Source: Bryum argenteum (Eukaryota > Streptophyta > Bryopsida > Bryales > Bryaceae). From it: 64,000 nucleotides of DNA. Under the pieces are notes generated by a model. That model ran no database searches. It was not told the DNA's origin and saw only the letters and a program-made list of their open reading frames with translations. The stretch is taken from contig CM073323.1 of assembly GCA_037043015.1 (NCBI GenBank), forward strand, positions 186,001 through 250,000, in the 5' to 3' direction. The translations under genes were made by a program, and so were the position numbers. Positions 1-12,070 of the stretch are shown piece by piece. Position 1 is the first letter of the stretch. Every line of letters begins with the position of its first letter.

Positions 1-1350
1 ACGCAATACTGTTAAACATATCATGGACTTTCCGTAAACGAGCTCCATTCACTGAGTGTGTTGCTCCGACGGTGTACTGGAAGTACACGAATACTTGCTC
101 ATGTTCCTTCCCATCTTTGGAGTACCTCGTACACTTCGCAATACTGTCGATGTCGGGAAATGTTCCGAAGGCAGGGTGCCAATAAGTAGCCCCAAGGTCT
201 GTTGACCACTCGACAAAATCATTTAAACTATGCACCTGATCTTCACCGGAACGGACCGCTCGACCATGTGAAATTTTAAGATGTGTAGAGTAGTCTTCCT
301 TAAGATATTCTCGTGCTCTCACGGAAAATTTCTCACTGGAGGAAGCCCGCTTGTGGAGGTACATCTCAAACGCCCCCCCGTAAACCGATCCGCCCAACAC
401 AGCAGTGGCGTCCCGAAAATTCTCATAATCTTGCACAGTACATCTATCCAGAGCCTTCATCTGTACATAAGGAGAATCGACAAGAAGCTTCTACTTGTCT
501 ACAGTCAAATAATGACGATGGTCGTTGACGTCCACGACGTAAATTCGGCGGAGTCTATCCAGCTGGTCCGATGACAGGGCACCATATTCGGACAGCAACA
601 GTAGTGCCTCTCTATTGATATTTGCCAGGGCAAGCGAAATCAGGTTCAAGGTTTTTGTACGGTCTCTCTTAAATTCCCTCAAACTCCCCCCTCAGAGAAA
701 ATAACCCTCAGTGACCTTCTCCTCTAGAGCGTCTCTCCTCGAACATCCCATCCATCTCAAAGAAACTTTATAAGATCATCCAGCTGCCAAGCCGGTAGGA
801 CCACCAGTGTCGTAGGATCGTCACTCTTAAGGTCGTATTGAGATGAAGTAGCCAGAACGTTGTATGTCCCAAGAGAAGCGAAATGATCAATGCGCACACC
901 TTTTGGCGTAAACCGTCCACAAAGTACCACAAGGTAGTCTGCGGACATTTCGAAAGAAAATTGTTCCGAATGTCAAGTATATCACTTAGATTGTGGAACC
1001 GCCACCCAGACCAGCCATCCTGTGATAAAAGCAGCACCGCATACGAAGATAGCCCACCACTCAACTTGCGGACAAGAAAGACCTTTTGTGACCGGCATCT
1101 AGCCGAATAAAACGCCGAAAACACCACCGAAGTAGGACTTGCCGACTCTCAGCAACCCTAATATCGCCAATTTAGGTTGATAACCCAATGGATTCCGGCG
1201 GTCCCAATCGACCCCCATTTCTTCTACAACACACTTGAACAACATCGTTTCCTCAAGACGCACAAAATACTTCGGTGGGAACCCATCAAAGTCCTTCATT
1301 AGTTGGCTTATGCTGTCGGTTGGCACCAGGGTTGTCAAATCGGTCGACAT
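1..1350 (-). pseudogene. Decayed RHS/Crinkler-like P-loop NTPase, runs off the left edge
   Basis: Not firmly recognised. A minus-strand coding signal runs from an ATG at 1350 to base 1 and continues beyond the window. The first frame carries a Walker A-like motif GLLRVGKS near residues 65-72. A second frame (about 1127-950) and a third (948-757) follow, the last ending in LPAWQLDDLIKFL. A further frame from about 756 to 1 has in-frame stops at about 695-697 (TGA) and 491-493 (TAG). Its last part has an FPDID...YFQYTV...H pattern. P-loop, then a W-x-hydrophobic-DD/E-L segment, then a D...Q-x-T...H segment is the order I know from RHS/Crinkler-type NTPase-nuclease proteins, so that is the proposed kinship. 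At least two frame changes and two nonsense codons make it non-functional unless short introns are present. Family assignment is tentative; the existence of a broken gene is well supported. Confidence 0.5.
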
Positions 1351-1359
1351 TCGGGGTAA

Positions 1360-1843
1360 ACCTAGTCCGCGGACGTAGTCCGGACTATGTCGACCGGGAC
1401 CATAGTCCGGACCATGGTCCGGGGTAAATGGGAGTTACCCGGTCCCTGGTAACTTCGGGGCCGTTGGATCATCCACCGGCTACATCTCGCCCGTCAAAAT
1501 TTGATCCCTGGTTCGCCGACCGACCTCCGGGTCTCGGTCGATCGGACGGCGCGCCGACCGCATCAAATCCGGGCCGTCGGATCATTTGTAAGCGCTATGG
1601 GCCGTTGGATCGGCCCGACGGCCATCAGATCCGGGCGCGGCCGACCGATCGGTCGGCCAGGAGGTCGGGCTGTCCGATCGGTCGGATCGGTCGGCCAGGT
1701 GGGCGGTCGGTCGGCCAGGCGGGCGGTCGGCCAGGCGGTCGGGCCGTCCGATCGGTCGGATCGGTCGGCCATCCGGGCGGGCCGTCCGATCGGTCGGCCA
1801 GGCGACGGATCGGCCGTCGGATCCAGGGCCGGCCGTCCGCCGC
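1360..1843. repeat. GC-rich CGGTCGG island 1
   Basis: A block of about 480 bp made of degenerate tandem words around CGGTCGGCC, GGGCGGTCGG and GGCCGTCCGATC. It contrasts sharply with the AT-rich flanks. Its outer edge carries a perfect 16-bp palindrome, CCGGACCATGGTCCGG (1407-1422). Long open frames inside it are low-complexity Arg/Gly/Pro/Asp translations present on both strands and are not genes. It ends exactly at a TATA box serving the kinase-like gene. At least four more islands of the same composition lie in the window. Confidence 0.8.
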
Positions 1844-1850
1844 TATAAAA
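1844..1850 (+). promoter_or_regulatory. TATA box for the kinase-like gene
   Basis: TATAAAA lies directly at the inner edge of the GC-rich island, 233 bp upstream of the start at 2077, and is followed by a pyrimidine-rich leader (CCTCCTTTTCCTCCACTTC). The position and context match the TATA boxes at the edges of the other islands. Confidence 0.65.
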
Positions 1851-2076
1851 GGCCGACCGGCCTCCTTTTCCTCCACTTCTTTTCTCCATTTCTCACGAAG
1901 AGAGGATGCGGAGTGTCTCTGGCTGGGAATTCTTGTAATTCCTGTCCACTGGCTCCTTGTCTTTTGGAAGAAGGAAGTGACTCGTTATACAGGGGGAGTT
2001 TTTGTTGTTTTTTTTTTAAAAGTTTTTGTAAAAACTTACTACACTTTCTTTACATATTTCCTTTTTTGGGATCAAG

Positions 2077-3561
2077 ATGCCGAAGGAGAAGAAGAGGAAG
2101 GGTGGTGCGAACTTGTTTGAGAAGTTCGAGGCTCATGAGGTCCCGGGTGACGCTTGTAAGGTATTCTTGATAGAATTTACCGTCAAATTCTATGAGGCCA
2201 ATGATCTTCGAGCATTGGAAAGCAAATATGTGAGATATCAGGAGGAGGGCATCGAGAAGTTCAAGATTGAAATTAGAGATCTCATGATAGAAGTGCTTCA
2301 GCATCCGAAGTGGGTAGCAGAGACAGAGAAACGAGGGTTCATGTGGTTTTTGGATAATAGGGTGAAGGATGCACTCTGGAATCCCAAGGTTGTAATAGCC
2401 AAATATGGAAGGATGTTTCGGGAGGGTGATGAGGATTTCGTTGACGTGGTGAATAGGGCTGATTGTTTTTCTGCCCAAATGAGGGCATTTTCAAAGAATT
2501 CACACCGTCGAGGCTCCGGAACATGGTGGCAATCCCTTGAGGGACGACAAACTCAAACCATGCGATTGACTCATTTGGTTACCATTCCGGATACAGCCCA
2601 AATCATACGAGTTGACAGCACGAGGTTGAAGGGACGGTATGGTACTATTATCAAAGTTCGCTTCGAAGGTGTTGCAGGCATTGAACCATTTTGGGAATTT
2701 GCTGCAAAAACTTCCATTCACTTGTTGACACGACCGGAGTTGGCAAAATTGGAGCATATGAATGAGTCTATGGCGATAAGGATTAGACACCCTGGTGTAA
2801 TCCGCTTTGTGGCCATTCATCCAGTGAAGAATCAAGGCTATGCGTTCTGGTGGAATGGCGGGACTATTCGAGAGATGCTGAACCGCGATATGGATCATGG
2901 TGACGATGTCTTTGTACATTTGAACTTTGGGAATTACCCTGATGACGAGGTTATTCGGGCTCATCAACTGATTCGATTCCGTAAAAAACGGACAGAGCTT
3001 GCTTGGGCGTTGTTGCATATCATGAACAAGGTCCACAAGAGCCACCACCTCCATAACGATATATCTCCAGATAATATCCTTCTCCACTTCCCTGCTGATG
3101 AATCACGAGTGTATATCGGAGTATGCGATTGGGGCTTTTCCACAACGGTTCAGGAACCAATGCAATCCCTTTATACATTCACAAAACGTGAGGACATGGT
3201 GGAGACCCTGCGAAAACGTTATTGGGTAGATCCACGAGTGGCGTTCTTGTACAAAGCGGGTGAGGATTTACAGGTTATTCCAAAATACTCGATTGCTTCG
3301 GAGGAGTTTGCCACGGCCTGCATAGCACAAAGAATTAATCGGATGACCATGTCTCACGCGCGAGAGAGCTTGCAACGTGGAAACCGAAATACTTCGGTAT
3401 TCTCCAATGAAGACCTTGCACAAGCTTTCCATCTTTACATGGATAGAGTATGCAACGAGAGCCGTGACGGCGCTGGAGGGTTGTCCCATATCATCTCACG
3501 CTTTAGTGAAATGTTTCATTGGCCCACGCCTCATGAGCATTTTCGGACGAATTACGAATAG
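2077..3561 (+). CDS. Protein-kinase-like protein (494 aa), intact
   Basis: An uninterrupted 494-residue ORF starting MPKEKKRKGG, a basic nuclear-localisation-like N terminus. The first roughly 170 residues are unassigned. The kinase-like domain has a glycine-rich GRYGT (186-190), the ATP-anchoring lysine in AAKT (K211), a catalytic loop HNDISPDN (D328, N333) and a DWG magnesium motif in place of DFG (D351). The loop is HNDIS rather than the usual HRDLK; HxDIS-type loops occur in FunK1- and Crinkler-associated kinases, so a phosphotransferase of that divergent kind is possible, though substrate and activity are unknown. No canonical APE segment is obvious. The ATG is the first one suited to the frame after the TATA box. 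The gene lies head-to-head with the decayed NTPase to its left and is one of the few undamaged genes in the window. Confidence 0.75.
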   Translation: MPKEKKRKGGANLFEKFEAHEVPGDACKVFLIEFTVKFYEANDLRALESKYVRYQEEGIEKFKIEIRDLMIEVLQHPKWVAETEKRGFMWFLDNRVKDALWNPKVVIAKYGRMFREGDEDFVDVVNRADCFSAQMRAFSKNSHRRGSGTWWQSLEGRQTQTMRLTHLVTIPDTAQIIRVDSTRLKGRYGTIIKVRFEGVAGIEPFWEFAAKTSIHLLTRPELAKLEHMNESMAIRIRHPGVIRFVAIHPVKNQGYAFWWNGGTIREMLNRDMDHGDDVFVHLNFGNYPDDEVIRAHQLIRFRKKRTELAWALLHIMNKVHKSHHLHNDISPDNILLHFPADESRVYIGVCDWGFSTTVQEPMQSLYTFTKREDMVETLRKRYWVDPRVAFLYKAGEDLQVIPKYSIASEEFATACIAQRINRMTMSHARESLQRGNRNTSVFSNEDLAQAFHLYMDRVCNESRDGAGGLSHIISRFSEMFHWPTPHEHFRTNYE

Positions 3562-4768
3562 GAAAACGTAGAATTTGTTTTACTCATATCGGTTTTATTA
3601 TAGTTTATGAATTAGTATGCATGTTCTATTTTCACTCCAACAATACTCTTTGTTTCAAATGCATTGCATGCCTTTCAAATTTTGGCCCACCAAGTACACT
3701 TATGTTTATTATAATATTTTGTCCCTTTGCACCATTTGGATGAGGCCTTTAGGGTAAAGCCCAAAAAAACGTATTGATTCAATTTTTAAGTGTTGGTTGG
3801 GTAATTCAAAATTAGCGATTTATCTTCTATTTTTCTTCTAATATGTTTATAAGCCAATCACTACTGAAATTCCAAAAATATTTAAGTCATATTTACCAAT
3901 TTTACAGTGGCAGCCTCCAGAAATTACCAACACAAGCTCAAAATGTATTAGTAAAGTATGAATTATATATTTCAAAATTTGTCAAAATTTTAGATTATGG
4001 AAAACTGTTAGAAATAAGTTACCTCAAAAATCACAAACTCCTACACTCACATAACCCAGTTTAAGTTCTTTATAATACGAAATATACGTAACGACGTGCA
4101 TGTTTTACTATAGTATTGTTTTCGGACCTGCTTTTAGAAAATAACTTGTAAGAATGTCAATCAAGAGGAATGAGGCTCCCAAATTTTGCATGAATTTACT
4201 ACACTTGATTACATACATGGGAAAAAATATGACCAAAATTTTGTTGGTAACAATCTCCAACTCCCCCTTTGCACCGTGGAAACACTGCCTCCGGAGCAAA
4301 TCCCAAATAAAGTTTTAAACAAAATTTGGATGTTAGGATCTCGCAAATGATAAACATCCTAAGGTCACTTTTTAAAATAGTAACTTAAAATAGGCTTCGG
4401 TTCACGATCTTACGGTTGAATGTATTAAATAGATAAAAATAATTCGTACATACTCCGAGAGTACATACACGTAGGAAATCGTAGTTATGAGCAGGAGGTT
4501 TCAACTTTCAAGCTTCCAAAAACACTAAAATTCTTACTGGTTAATAAATGGAATCATAACATATTTACTCAAATAAATGTGTAATATAGGTCATGGTCCT
4601 ACATTCCTTATATCATTCATATGATGTCCGTTTACCAACAAAACATGGTTAAGAAGGTCTTAAAAAATGACCTCTACCATATGGAGAATAGAGTTCTCAT
4701 CCAAATACTACATGTACGTACAGTACATTACAACATGCCTAAATGTAAATGTATAACTACTTTGCATC
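3562..4768. other. AT-rich spacer, no gene seen
   Basis: AT-rich sequence between the kinase-like gene and the convergent family A gene. It contains only short ORFs without recognisable motifs and no clear tandem repeat. Confidence 0.6.
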
Positions 4769-6351
4769 CTAGTCCTTATCATCTTGTGTTCCACTTGGCC
4801 CTGCTTGGTTGGAGAACCGCCCTCGCGAATAAGCATCATACAAGCGCTGCTCGTCGTAAATACGATCATTTTCAAGCTTGCGGATGTACTCCGCTTGACT
4901 TTGAATTGTTGCCTCTCGTAGTTGTCTTTCAAACTCTGCATCTTCTTCTTCACGAGTTCGGAATGGTGGCGGGGGAGTGTCGTTACTCCCATATGCATAT
5001 TGGCCATACCCAGGATATGGATACTGAGTGATATGCTCTTCACGATCCTTGTTCCGGTAATTCCAACTGGGCTCGTATTCATCTCTTGCTTGACTTGGAG
5101 TACGGTACTCGGGATTGGTAATAGCTCTACCGTACTCGCCCTGATGATCATGCGTATCTCTTGGATACGTTGGTCTAAAGCTATCTGGAACCTCAGGTCT
5201 TCTACCGTATTGATTGTGAGCATCGTATGATCCAGTAGGATACGTTGTGGGGTACCTTTCTCGAATGTTAGGTCCTCTCCCATACTGGCCTCAAGACTCG
5301 TATGTGTCCCTTAGATGTGTTGGGATATGGTACTCTGGACTACTGGTACCTCTACCATATTGGCCGGGAACATCGTTAGATTCCTGAGGATATGTTGGCG
5401 TATAGCTCTCCGGAGCACTCATTCTACCGTATCGGCCTCCTGACTCGTATGTATCCCGAGGATATGCTGGCATATATCTTCCTCCAGCATTCGGACTTGT
5501 ATCGTGTTGGCCTCTGGATTGGTATGTATCCCTTGGATGCTCTGCCCTATATGTCTCAGGAGTAGTGGTTCCTGGACCGTATATATTGCTACCGGGATAA
5601 TACCCACCACTTCCTATGCCAAAAGATATTGGTGCCACACCCCTGTTATTGCTGCGATTATAATTATCTGCTGTGTGACCCCCATATCCCCTCGGAGGTG
5701 TATGTTGTTGATGTTCAGTTTGACCCTCGTATCCCCTCGGAGGTGTATCTTGTTGATGTTGTGTTTGACCCTCGTATCCCCTCGGAGGTGTATCTTGAGA
5801 AATTCGTGTTTGACCTCCATATCTCCTTGGAGGTGTACTTTCTTCATCTTGAACTTCCGACATCTCCGTATATGTCCGATTCGACCAAAGGGGCATACAA
5901 TCACTGGGTCCAAGCCAACTAGTTGGTATGAAATCATTGCTCCGATCCAATTCGGCAACATTCAAACCTGTTACGGTGCTCCAATTCACGTTCTTATGTA
6001 GAACGATTTCTGCCCAAACCATAGCCATGTTGGAATATAACATGATTTCCGGCCTAGTATTCCGTACTCCAACGGCAATGGTCACTTCATGATATCGAAG
6101 CGTGAAATGTTGACTTGTGCAACTGCTGGCTAGACCTTCGCGTCGTGGCCCCGATATAATCGCTTGATTTCTTGGCCATAACTTCATGAGGTGTTTCATC
6201 TTCACATATCGCTTGCACATGGTGCAATTCCAAATTCTCGCCGGTTCATCTTCCCATCCATCTTCGGAGACACAATTTGGATCATCAGTTGCTACCCAGT
6301 CTATCTCCAGGCCTTGCCCTTGGGTGCACTAGTACGTCGTTCCCTCGGCAT
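4769..6351 (-). pseudogene. Family A copy 0: conserved N-domain plus Gly/Tyr/Pro-rich repeats
   Basis: The ATG at 6349-6351 (MPRERRTSAPKGKAW) is followed by a one-base frame slip near 6305. The conserved family A N-domain then reads DGWEDEP...YVKM...LWP...MVWAEIVL...NWST and aligns with the genes at 12793, 37791 and 41948. After it come four units of about 17 residues with TPPRGYEGQ, then longer Gly/Tyr repeats (ESGGRYGR, GQYGRG), and a charged C-terminal stretch EEEDAEFERQLREA. An in-frame TGA at 5291-5293 falls where the repeats expect GGA, AGA or CGA. Without it the frame runs on to TAG at 4769-4771. Unlike the other copies it has no RING finger. A single stop and a single frame slip suggest recent decay or base-call errors. 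Function unknown; the repeat tail resembles disordered, assembly-prone proteins. Confidence 0.6.
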
Positions 6352-6477
6352 ATTGTTCAGCCACAAGAAAAAAAACTGCAAAAAAAGGGGTCAGTTATCA
6401 AGAGGGGACTCCGAGGAGCGCAGTCGACATGGAAAACCACAGCGACCAGGGCGCACACCAGAGTGAAGAGAAATGAG

Positions 6478-6770
6478 CCCCCGGTCGGCTATTTATGCCG
6501 ATCGGGGCCGGTCGGCATTCGTCCATTCGCCCCGGCCGTCCGATCTCGGTCGGCAGCGGTCGATTCCGCCATCGGTCGGCCTGGATCGGTCGGCCAATCC
6601 GATGCCCGCAATCCGATCCAGGCCGTCGGATCCGGCCGGTCCATCGCGGCCGACCGATTCACTCCGACCGACGGATCCGACGGCGGCCATCCGACGGGGT
6701 CGCGAGGGCGGTCGCTGGCCGTCCGATGCGGTCGCCGGCCTCCAAGGCGGTCGGCCGTCCCCCCGCCTAG
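6478..6770. repeat. GC-rich CGGTCGG island 2
   Basis: About 290 bp of degenerate GATCCGGCC, CGGTCGGCC and GGCCGTCGGAT words, the same composition as the island at 1360-1843 but placed upstream of a minus-strand gene. A long T-rich tract (6785-6840) bounds its far side. Confidence 0.75.
6489..6496 (-). promoter_or_regulatory. TATA-like box for family A copy 0
   Basis: ATAAATAG on the minus strand at the inner edge of the GC-rich island, about 140 bp upstream of the ATG at 6351. It is embedded in the same GGC...GCC context as the TATA boxes of islands 1 and 4. Confidence 0.55.
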
Positions 6771-8220
6771 TCCGCAGGTCTTGTTTGTTTGTTTTTTTTT
6801 TTTCTTTTTTTTTTCTTTTTTTTTTCTTTTTTTTTTTTGAGACAAATGGTGGATTTCCATTGCAAGAAAGAAAATGAACACCGATGCAGAACCAGGTCTT
6901 GTTTTTTGATTTTTTCAAACATGGGGCATGCTTTCCCATGGCCCACGAAGAAAGGAATTTTTTTTTAATAGTTTAGGTCTTGGATTATTTGGCAATGATG
7001 TTCTCTCTTGGGTAAATTAAAATAATACATGGTTTTTCAGCAGAAGTTTCTCATTCATCCATCGTTGGATTTCAATTTTGTTAGTTTGGTTGTATTTGAA
7101 TTTGGAACTTGTTTTTCTACCGGAAACCTTACTTCCATCCAAGATGCGACGAAGATATGCCATTCACTTTTGAGCAAAGGACCTACTTTTCAATCCACGC
7201 CAATACCTATAATAATTGCATTCTCACTTCAAGGTGAATATGATGAAATTTTATGATCTTTGTTGAGTAATAATATGTTATGATCTCGCAATCTATGGGG
7301 CTTCATGAGTCCAAATTTCCTCCACATGACCTAAACGAAGTCATCTACAATGTTGTACGGTTGAGATCTAGATTGCTAACCTTCATTTTCATCTCTCGCA
7401 CTTTGCAAAACGTGTGTTTCTAGGCTCTAGAGTCTACACCCCCCTTGGGCATTTGAGGTTAAGGGTTACAAACTTACAATGAACATGTATTAGCAAAAAA
7501 ATAAATTTTATCATGAACTATAATAGAAGGCTATTGGCATTCATGAAAATATGTGTAGGTATAAAACATATAACATATAAATTCCATTATACATACATGC
7601 ATCCCAAATTTAGAACCAGGGATGATAGAATCTAGTGTATCCTAATTTGTGTCTTCCATGTGAACAGTAGGTTTAAAATATTATATTTCTATAAGACTCT
7701 TATGGATATAAATTAACTTATGTAGAGGTAATGTTTAAGCATAGAGAATGCATATAAATAATATAAAATGCGTTTGATCATTACTCCTAACTCCTACATT
7801 ATAATGAATCTTTCTCACATTCATGCTTTGTATTCTTTTGGCTTCCTGTATGAATTATATGTACTTATTGGATTTCATTCTAGCATTTCGTATTCTTACA
7901 ATAGTATTGAGTTCAAACGTTCATTATATGTATACTGAGAATATTAAACTCTACAACCTACATACTATATTTAGAAAAAAATTTAATTGTAAAAGCAAAA
8001 TTTCATCATTTACTTTCATCATATACTCTTTAATTTTATTATCATATATGTTTCTTTCAAATTCGTTCAGTCTAACCCACTTGAATTTTATGTAAATGGG
8101 CCTGGTTTTATTTATACCGTATATAATAATTACTCATATTTTCTAATATCATTCTTATTCACATTATAATTAGAATACTTCAAAATGACTTATAGGAACA
8201 AAATAAGTTTTTTTTTTTTG

Positions 8221-8352
8221 CAATAGGATCTAAGATTATATACTCCCCAAACGTAGTGCCTATTTTTAACCAAATGACGCATTTCCAAAATAAGGGTCCT
8301 ATATTAAAATGAAGATGCACAATTTACATTCTCAACCATGTAATATTGTAAT
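8221..8352. repeat. Dispersed repeat R1, copy 1
   Basis: The stretch beginning GGATCTAAGATTATA and containing CCAAAATAAGGGTCCTATAT recurs at 9021-9152 in the same orientation with a modest number of substitutions. Non-coding and of unknown origin; it looks like a decayed transposon fragment. Confidence 0.7.
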
Positions 8353-8594
8353 AGAGTTATAGAGCATGTGTGACCATTTAGTTTCATAACTTTGGTATTA
8401 CCGTGTTAGGCCTTAGATTGACCACATTTAGACATAAGAATACTCTTAACTTAAAAAACATTGTGCTTAAACAACTCATTCTATTATTGGCTATTTTTGT
8501 TTGACACCCTTGAACTAAGCTAGGAGTATATTTATATTGTAGTACATATCATTGTACTTAATTTGCACATATTCTTTTTACATAATTATTAGTA

Positions 8595-8780
8595 GCATTT
8601 TTATTATAGTATTTATTTGAATAATTATTTATTTACCTCTTACAAAGGTAATAGAAACACGATTCTATTGTTTTCTATTTCGCGATCACAAATAAAGAGA
8701 AGTAAAAAGGGAGACAAATAAATTTTTGAAAATATCCCACTCTATAAGTTTTTAACATATGGCATCAACTTATAAAGATT
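8595..8780. repeat. Dispersed repeat R2, copy 1
   Basis: Shares long stretches such as TTCTATTGTTTTCTATTT and AAGTTTTTAACATATGGCA with 10570-10760 in the same orientation. Confidence 0.65.
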
Positions 8781-9020
8781 GGTGTTGGAAATCTTTGGAA
8801 ACTCAATTGTGTGTGGAATGAAAATAATGGATTCGTGTATGTATGGTGTAGTATTGAATTATATTTTTAATCAATTACAATGCCACTTTTCTCCATCGCA
8901 TTGTTATTATTTGCAAAATAATCTATTTTTTATTTATTTTTGTTTGAAGATGTTATTGACATGGAATAAATCACGAGTTTATTGCAAGGAATATATTGGT
9001 AGTATTTTCAACATTCAACA

Positions 9021-9152
9021 TAGGATCTAAGATTATAGACTCCCAAACTTAATGCCCATTTTTAACCAAATGTCGCATTTCCAAAATAAGGGTCCTATAT
9101 TAAAATGAGGATGCTCAACTTACATTCTCAACCATGCAATATTGTAATAGAT
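9021..9152. repeat. Dispersed repeat R1, copy 2
   Basis: Direct-orientation partner of 8221-8352, sharing ACCAAATG(A/T)CGCATTTCC and CATTCTCAACCATG(T/C)AATAT. The two are about 800 bp apart. Confidence 0.7.
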
Positions 9153-9318
9153 TTATAGTTGTAGGTCATGTGCCCCAAAGTTGAGTCATATAGCCTCATA
9201 GATTACGAGATCATAATATGTTAGTACACAAGAGAATTTACGAAATTTCATCATTTCCAGATTGAAGTGAAAATTCATATAACAAAGCTACTGCAATTAT
9301 GAAATCTCCAAGTAAACC

Positions 9319-9362
9319 ATAAACCTAAATCCTAAACCCTAAACCCTCAACCACTGAACCCT
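9319..9362 (+). repeat. Short interstitial telomere-like run
   Basis: Contains AACCTAAATCCTAAACCC followed by further TAAACCCT words, a degenerate run of the plant-type CCCTAAA telomere unit inside an AT-rich spacer. Only about six units, so it may be chance or a trace of repaired DNA. Confidence 0.45.
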
Positions 9363-9550
9363 ATCCGTGAATAAAGAATATATAGCATTTCACAAATTAA
9401 CATAGGATTCCTTTTTTCATTGTGTAATAATCACTGAGAATCTAATAATAGAAATCTGAGAGGGATTAAAATTTAAAAAGGATCCTATGAAATTTTGAAA
9501 GATTTCAGTAATACATTGGAAACTAAGAATTAAAAAAAAAAAAAAAAAAC

Positions 9551-9745
9551 CCCAAGCGGCCGGCTCGATGGCGATGTACGATCGGTCAATCTGGGCCGCT
9601 CGTGCCCGGCCGACCGATCAGAGGGACCGCATGACCGGCCTAGCGACCGACCAGGCGACCGGGGACTGGCCCGGAGACCGACCGGGCGGCCTGCGGTCGG
9701 CCTGGCGACCGACCGGTCGACTATCCGTCGGTCGGCCCGCGTACC
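9551..9745. repeat. GC-rich CGGTCGG island 3
   Basis: About 195 bp of GGCGACCGACCGG and GGTCGGCC words, preceded by an A20 run and followed by a pyrimidine-rich stretch similar to the leaders after other islands. I see neither a convincing TATA box nor a gene behind it, so it may be an orphan copy. Confidence 0.65.
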
Positions 9746-10877
9746 TCCCTCCCCCTCCTCTTCTTGCCTCTCCCCAGAAGGCCAAAACTCCCCGTTTCCT
9801 CAACTTCTCTCACTTCCCTGCATTGCATATTTGCATTTCTATATTTAGCGTCTCGCGTCCACGTGGCGTCTAAATCAGGGTAGGGAATGTTCTGACAAGG
9901 GAATGTCAGGAAGATCTCTTTGTCAGAAACAAGAATGTTTTATGACAAAGATACTCTAGGCTCTAACTAATTCTATAATAAGGGACTCTTTACAAGAGGA
10001 GTCAAGGCCAACATATCTCCCATGCCAATTCCCATATTTGTGAAGGTGTTGGGAGTTGGTGCCCATTTCTAGAAGGAAAACGAAGGTTATGGGGCCAATT
10101 CTTATTATTAGGTAGAGTCCATGTTTTAGATTTGTTCTCATTGATTTTATTTCTTAAAAATATTCTTTCTTAATTTGAATCAAGAAAACGCTTTTAGGCC
10201 ATGAATTGACATTCATTTCTTGAATGTCCCAACTTTTGTCAAAAATTGATCCATTCTCACAACGAGATGTTCTCATGTATTGGCCCCATTAATGGCTTGG
10301 CCCCTATTGTGCACTTTGAGGTGGCCCTAAATCCTCTCATATCACGTTCGAGACTTTTTAGCTATTCCTTGATGAGAGTATACTTATGTCTAACATTGGA
10401 GAGATCTAAGTATATATTAAATGTAGGTGAGCATGTGTGAGTATTTTGTCTTCATAACTTTGGTATTACCGTATTAGTCAATATTTAAACTTCCTATTTA
10501 GCCCTTAAGTTGTCCACATTTTATGGTCTATATTATTTGATGTGCATTTAGAAATAACTCCATCGTTGTGTATTTATTTGAGTAATTATTTATTTACCGC
10601 TTATAAAGGTAATAGAAATACAGTTCTATTGTTTTCTATTTTGTGATCATAAATTAAGAGAAGTAAAAAGCGTTACAAATAAATTTATGAAAATATCGCA
10701 CCCTATAAGTTTTTAACATATGGCAATAATGGCATCAACTTATAAAGTTATAATCATATTTGATCTTGTACACGTATAGTACTTCTATTTTATGTTAAAA
10801 GAAGTTGATTATTCTTGTATTAGAAACTTCGATTGATTGATTAGGGAATAGAATGTTTTGAATAGCCATCGCTTTTT

Positions 10878-11092
10878 CATTTAGAGGTAAAGTCACTCTA
10901 CATAAATAGCGATTTTTGCTAAAAACATATTTAGAGGTAAAGTCACTCTACATAAATAGCGGTTTTCGCTAAAAACATAGTTAGAGGTAAAGTCACTCTA
11001 CATAAATAGCGATTTAAGGCTAAAAATTTATTTAGAGGTAAACTAGTTCTATATAAATAGTGGTTCTCTTTAAATACATATTTAGAGGTAAA
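10878..11092 (+). repeat. Tandem array of about 51-bp units
   Basis: Roughly four units, each starting TTTAGAGGTAAAGTCACTCT and containing CATAAATAGCGATTT. The third and fourth units are increasingly diverged, a normal pattern for an ageing minisatellite. Confidence 0.8.
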
Positions 11093-11939
11093 GCAAATCA
11101 ATTCTACTTTGTGTGCTAGAACTATAAATCAAAAAGTAAATACATAAATATACATACTATACATATATATAGTAAATATTATATTTATTATATATTCAAC
11201 CATAATACAATACAATTATAATATATATTATATATAATATATACCTTCATATACATATTATACTTTGAAAATAGAACATATTATACTTTGAAAATAGAAA
11301 GTACATACATAAATATACATATTCTAATTTATTAATACATAGTATATACATAAATATACACATCCTACTTTAAATATAAATAGTTTAAATACATGAAGAG
11401 TTAGATTTCTCTAATTGATCTATTGATAAGATTTGTTTTTAGAAATAGGAAGGTAAAAGACTATAGAAAGACTTTTAGGTGGATATATAAACTCGTGGGT
11501 AAGAAGGTAGAGACTATTTTCTGTTGTGAGTTCTTTGGTTATATTTTTATACAATTGTTATATTTGATATGAAAATTGGAATTCTTATCTATCTATCTTG
11601 TTGAAGAACAATAATTACCAGTTTATAATTATCCTATTAGTATAAGAAATTCCTTCCAAGGGAGACGGTTAAGTAGGAACTTTTAAGCAACTAGGTCTAA
11701 TTTTTAAAAAAAACCTAAAACAAACCTAAAAAAAACAACTTTAAATTGGTACAGAAAGTTTACACAATTTGGGAAGAAAGTTTTATCCACATATCTTTTT
11801 TCTTGAGATCTATCTCACGTTTATTTACATGTGCTTCTAACGTTGGTAATTGTATTTTCTAATTCAAAATCACTCAAAACATAGAATTTGGTACAAAGGG
11901 CGTTTATTTAGTGTCCATTGAGGATGCCCTAATACACAT

Positions 11940-12070
11940 ACTGTTGTAAGTCATGTGCATAAAAGTTTGATTCATAGAGCCTCATAGATTGCGAGATGAT
12001 AATGTATTAGTACACAAGAGAATTTACAAAATTTCATCATTTTCAGATTGAAGTGAAATTCATAACAAGT
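11940..12070. repeat. Dispersed repeat R3 (partner at 9156-9290)
   Basis: Shares GAGCCTCATAGATT, TTAGTACACAAGAGAATTTA and AAATTTCATCATTTYCAGA with 9156-9290 in the same orientation. Non-coding. Confidence 0.65.

Larger units (their letters stand above)
6771..9550. other. AT-rich repeat-derived spacer, no gene seen
   Basis: Starts with a T-rich homopolymer tract (6785-6840). The rest is AT-rich with only short, low-complexity ORFs. It contains segments repeated elsewhere in the window (see the dispersed-repeat entries) and a short run of CCTAAA words at 9319-9362. Confidence 0.6.

Noticed and set aside
1428-2120. 230-residue plus-strand ORF and several shorter ones on both strands across island 1
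   Set aside because: Composed of Arg/Gly/Pro/Asp repeats from CGGTCGG words, open in several frames at once, and overlapping the TATA box and leader of the kinase-like gene.
10878-11092. Tandem 51-bp units as a CRISPR array
   Set aside because: Units are contiguous and degenerate with no unique spacers, and the genome is eukaryotic.
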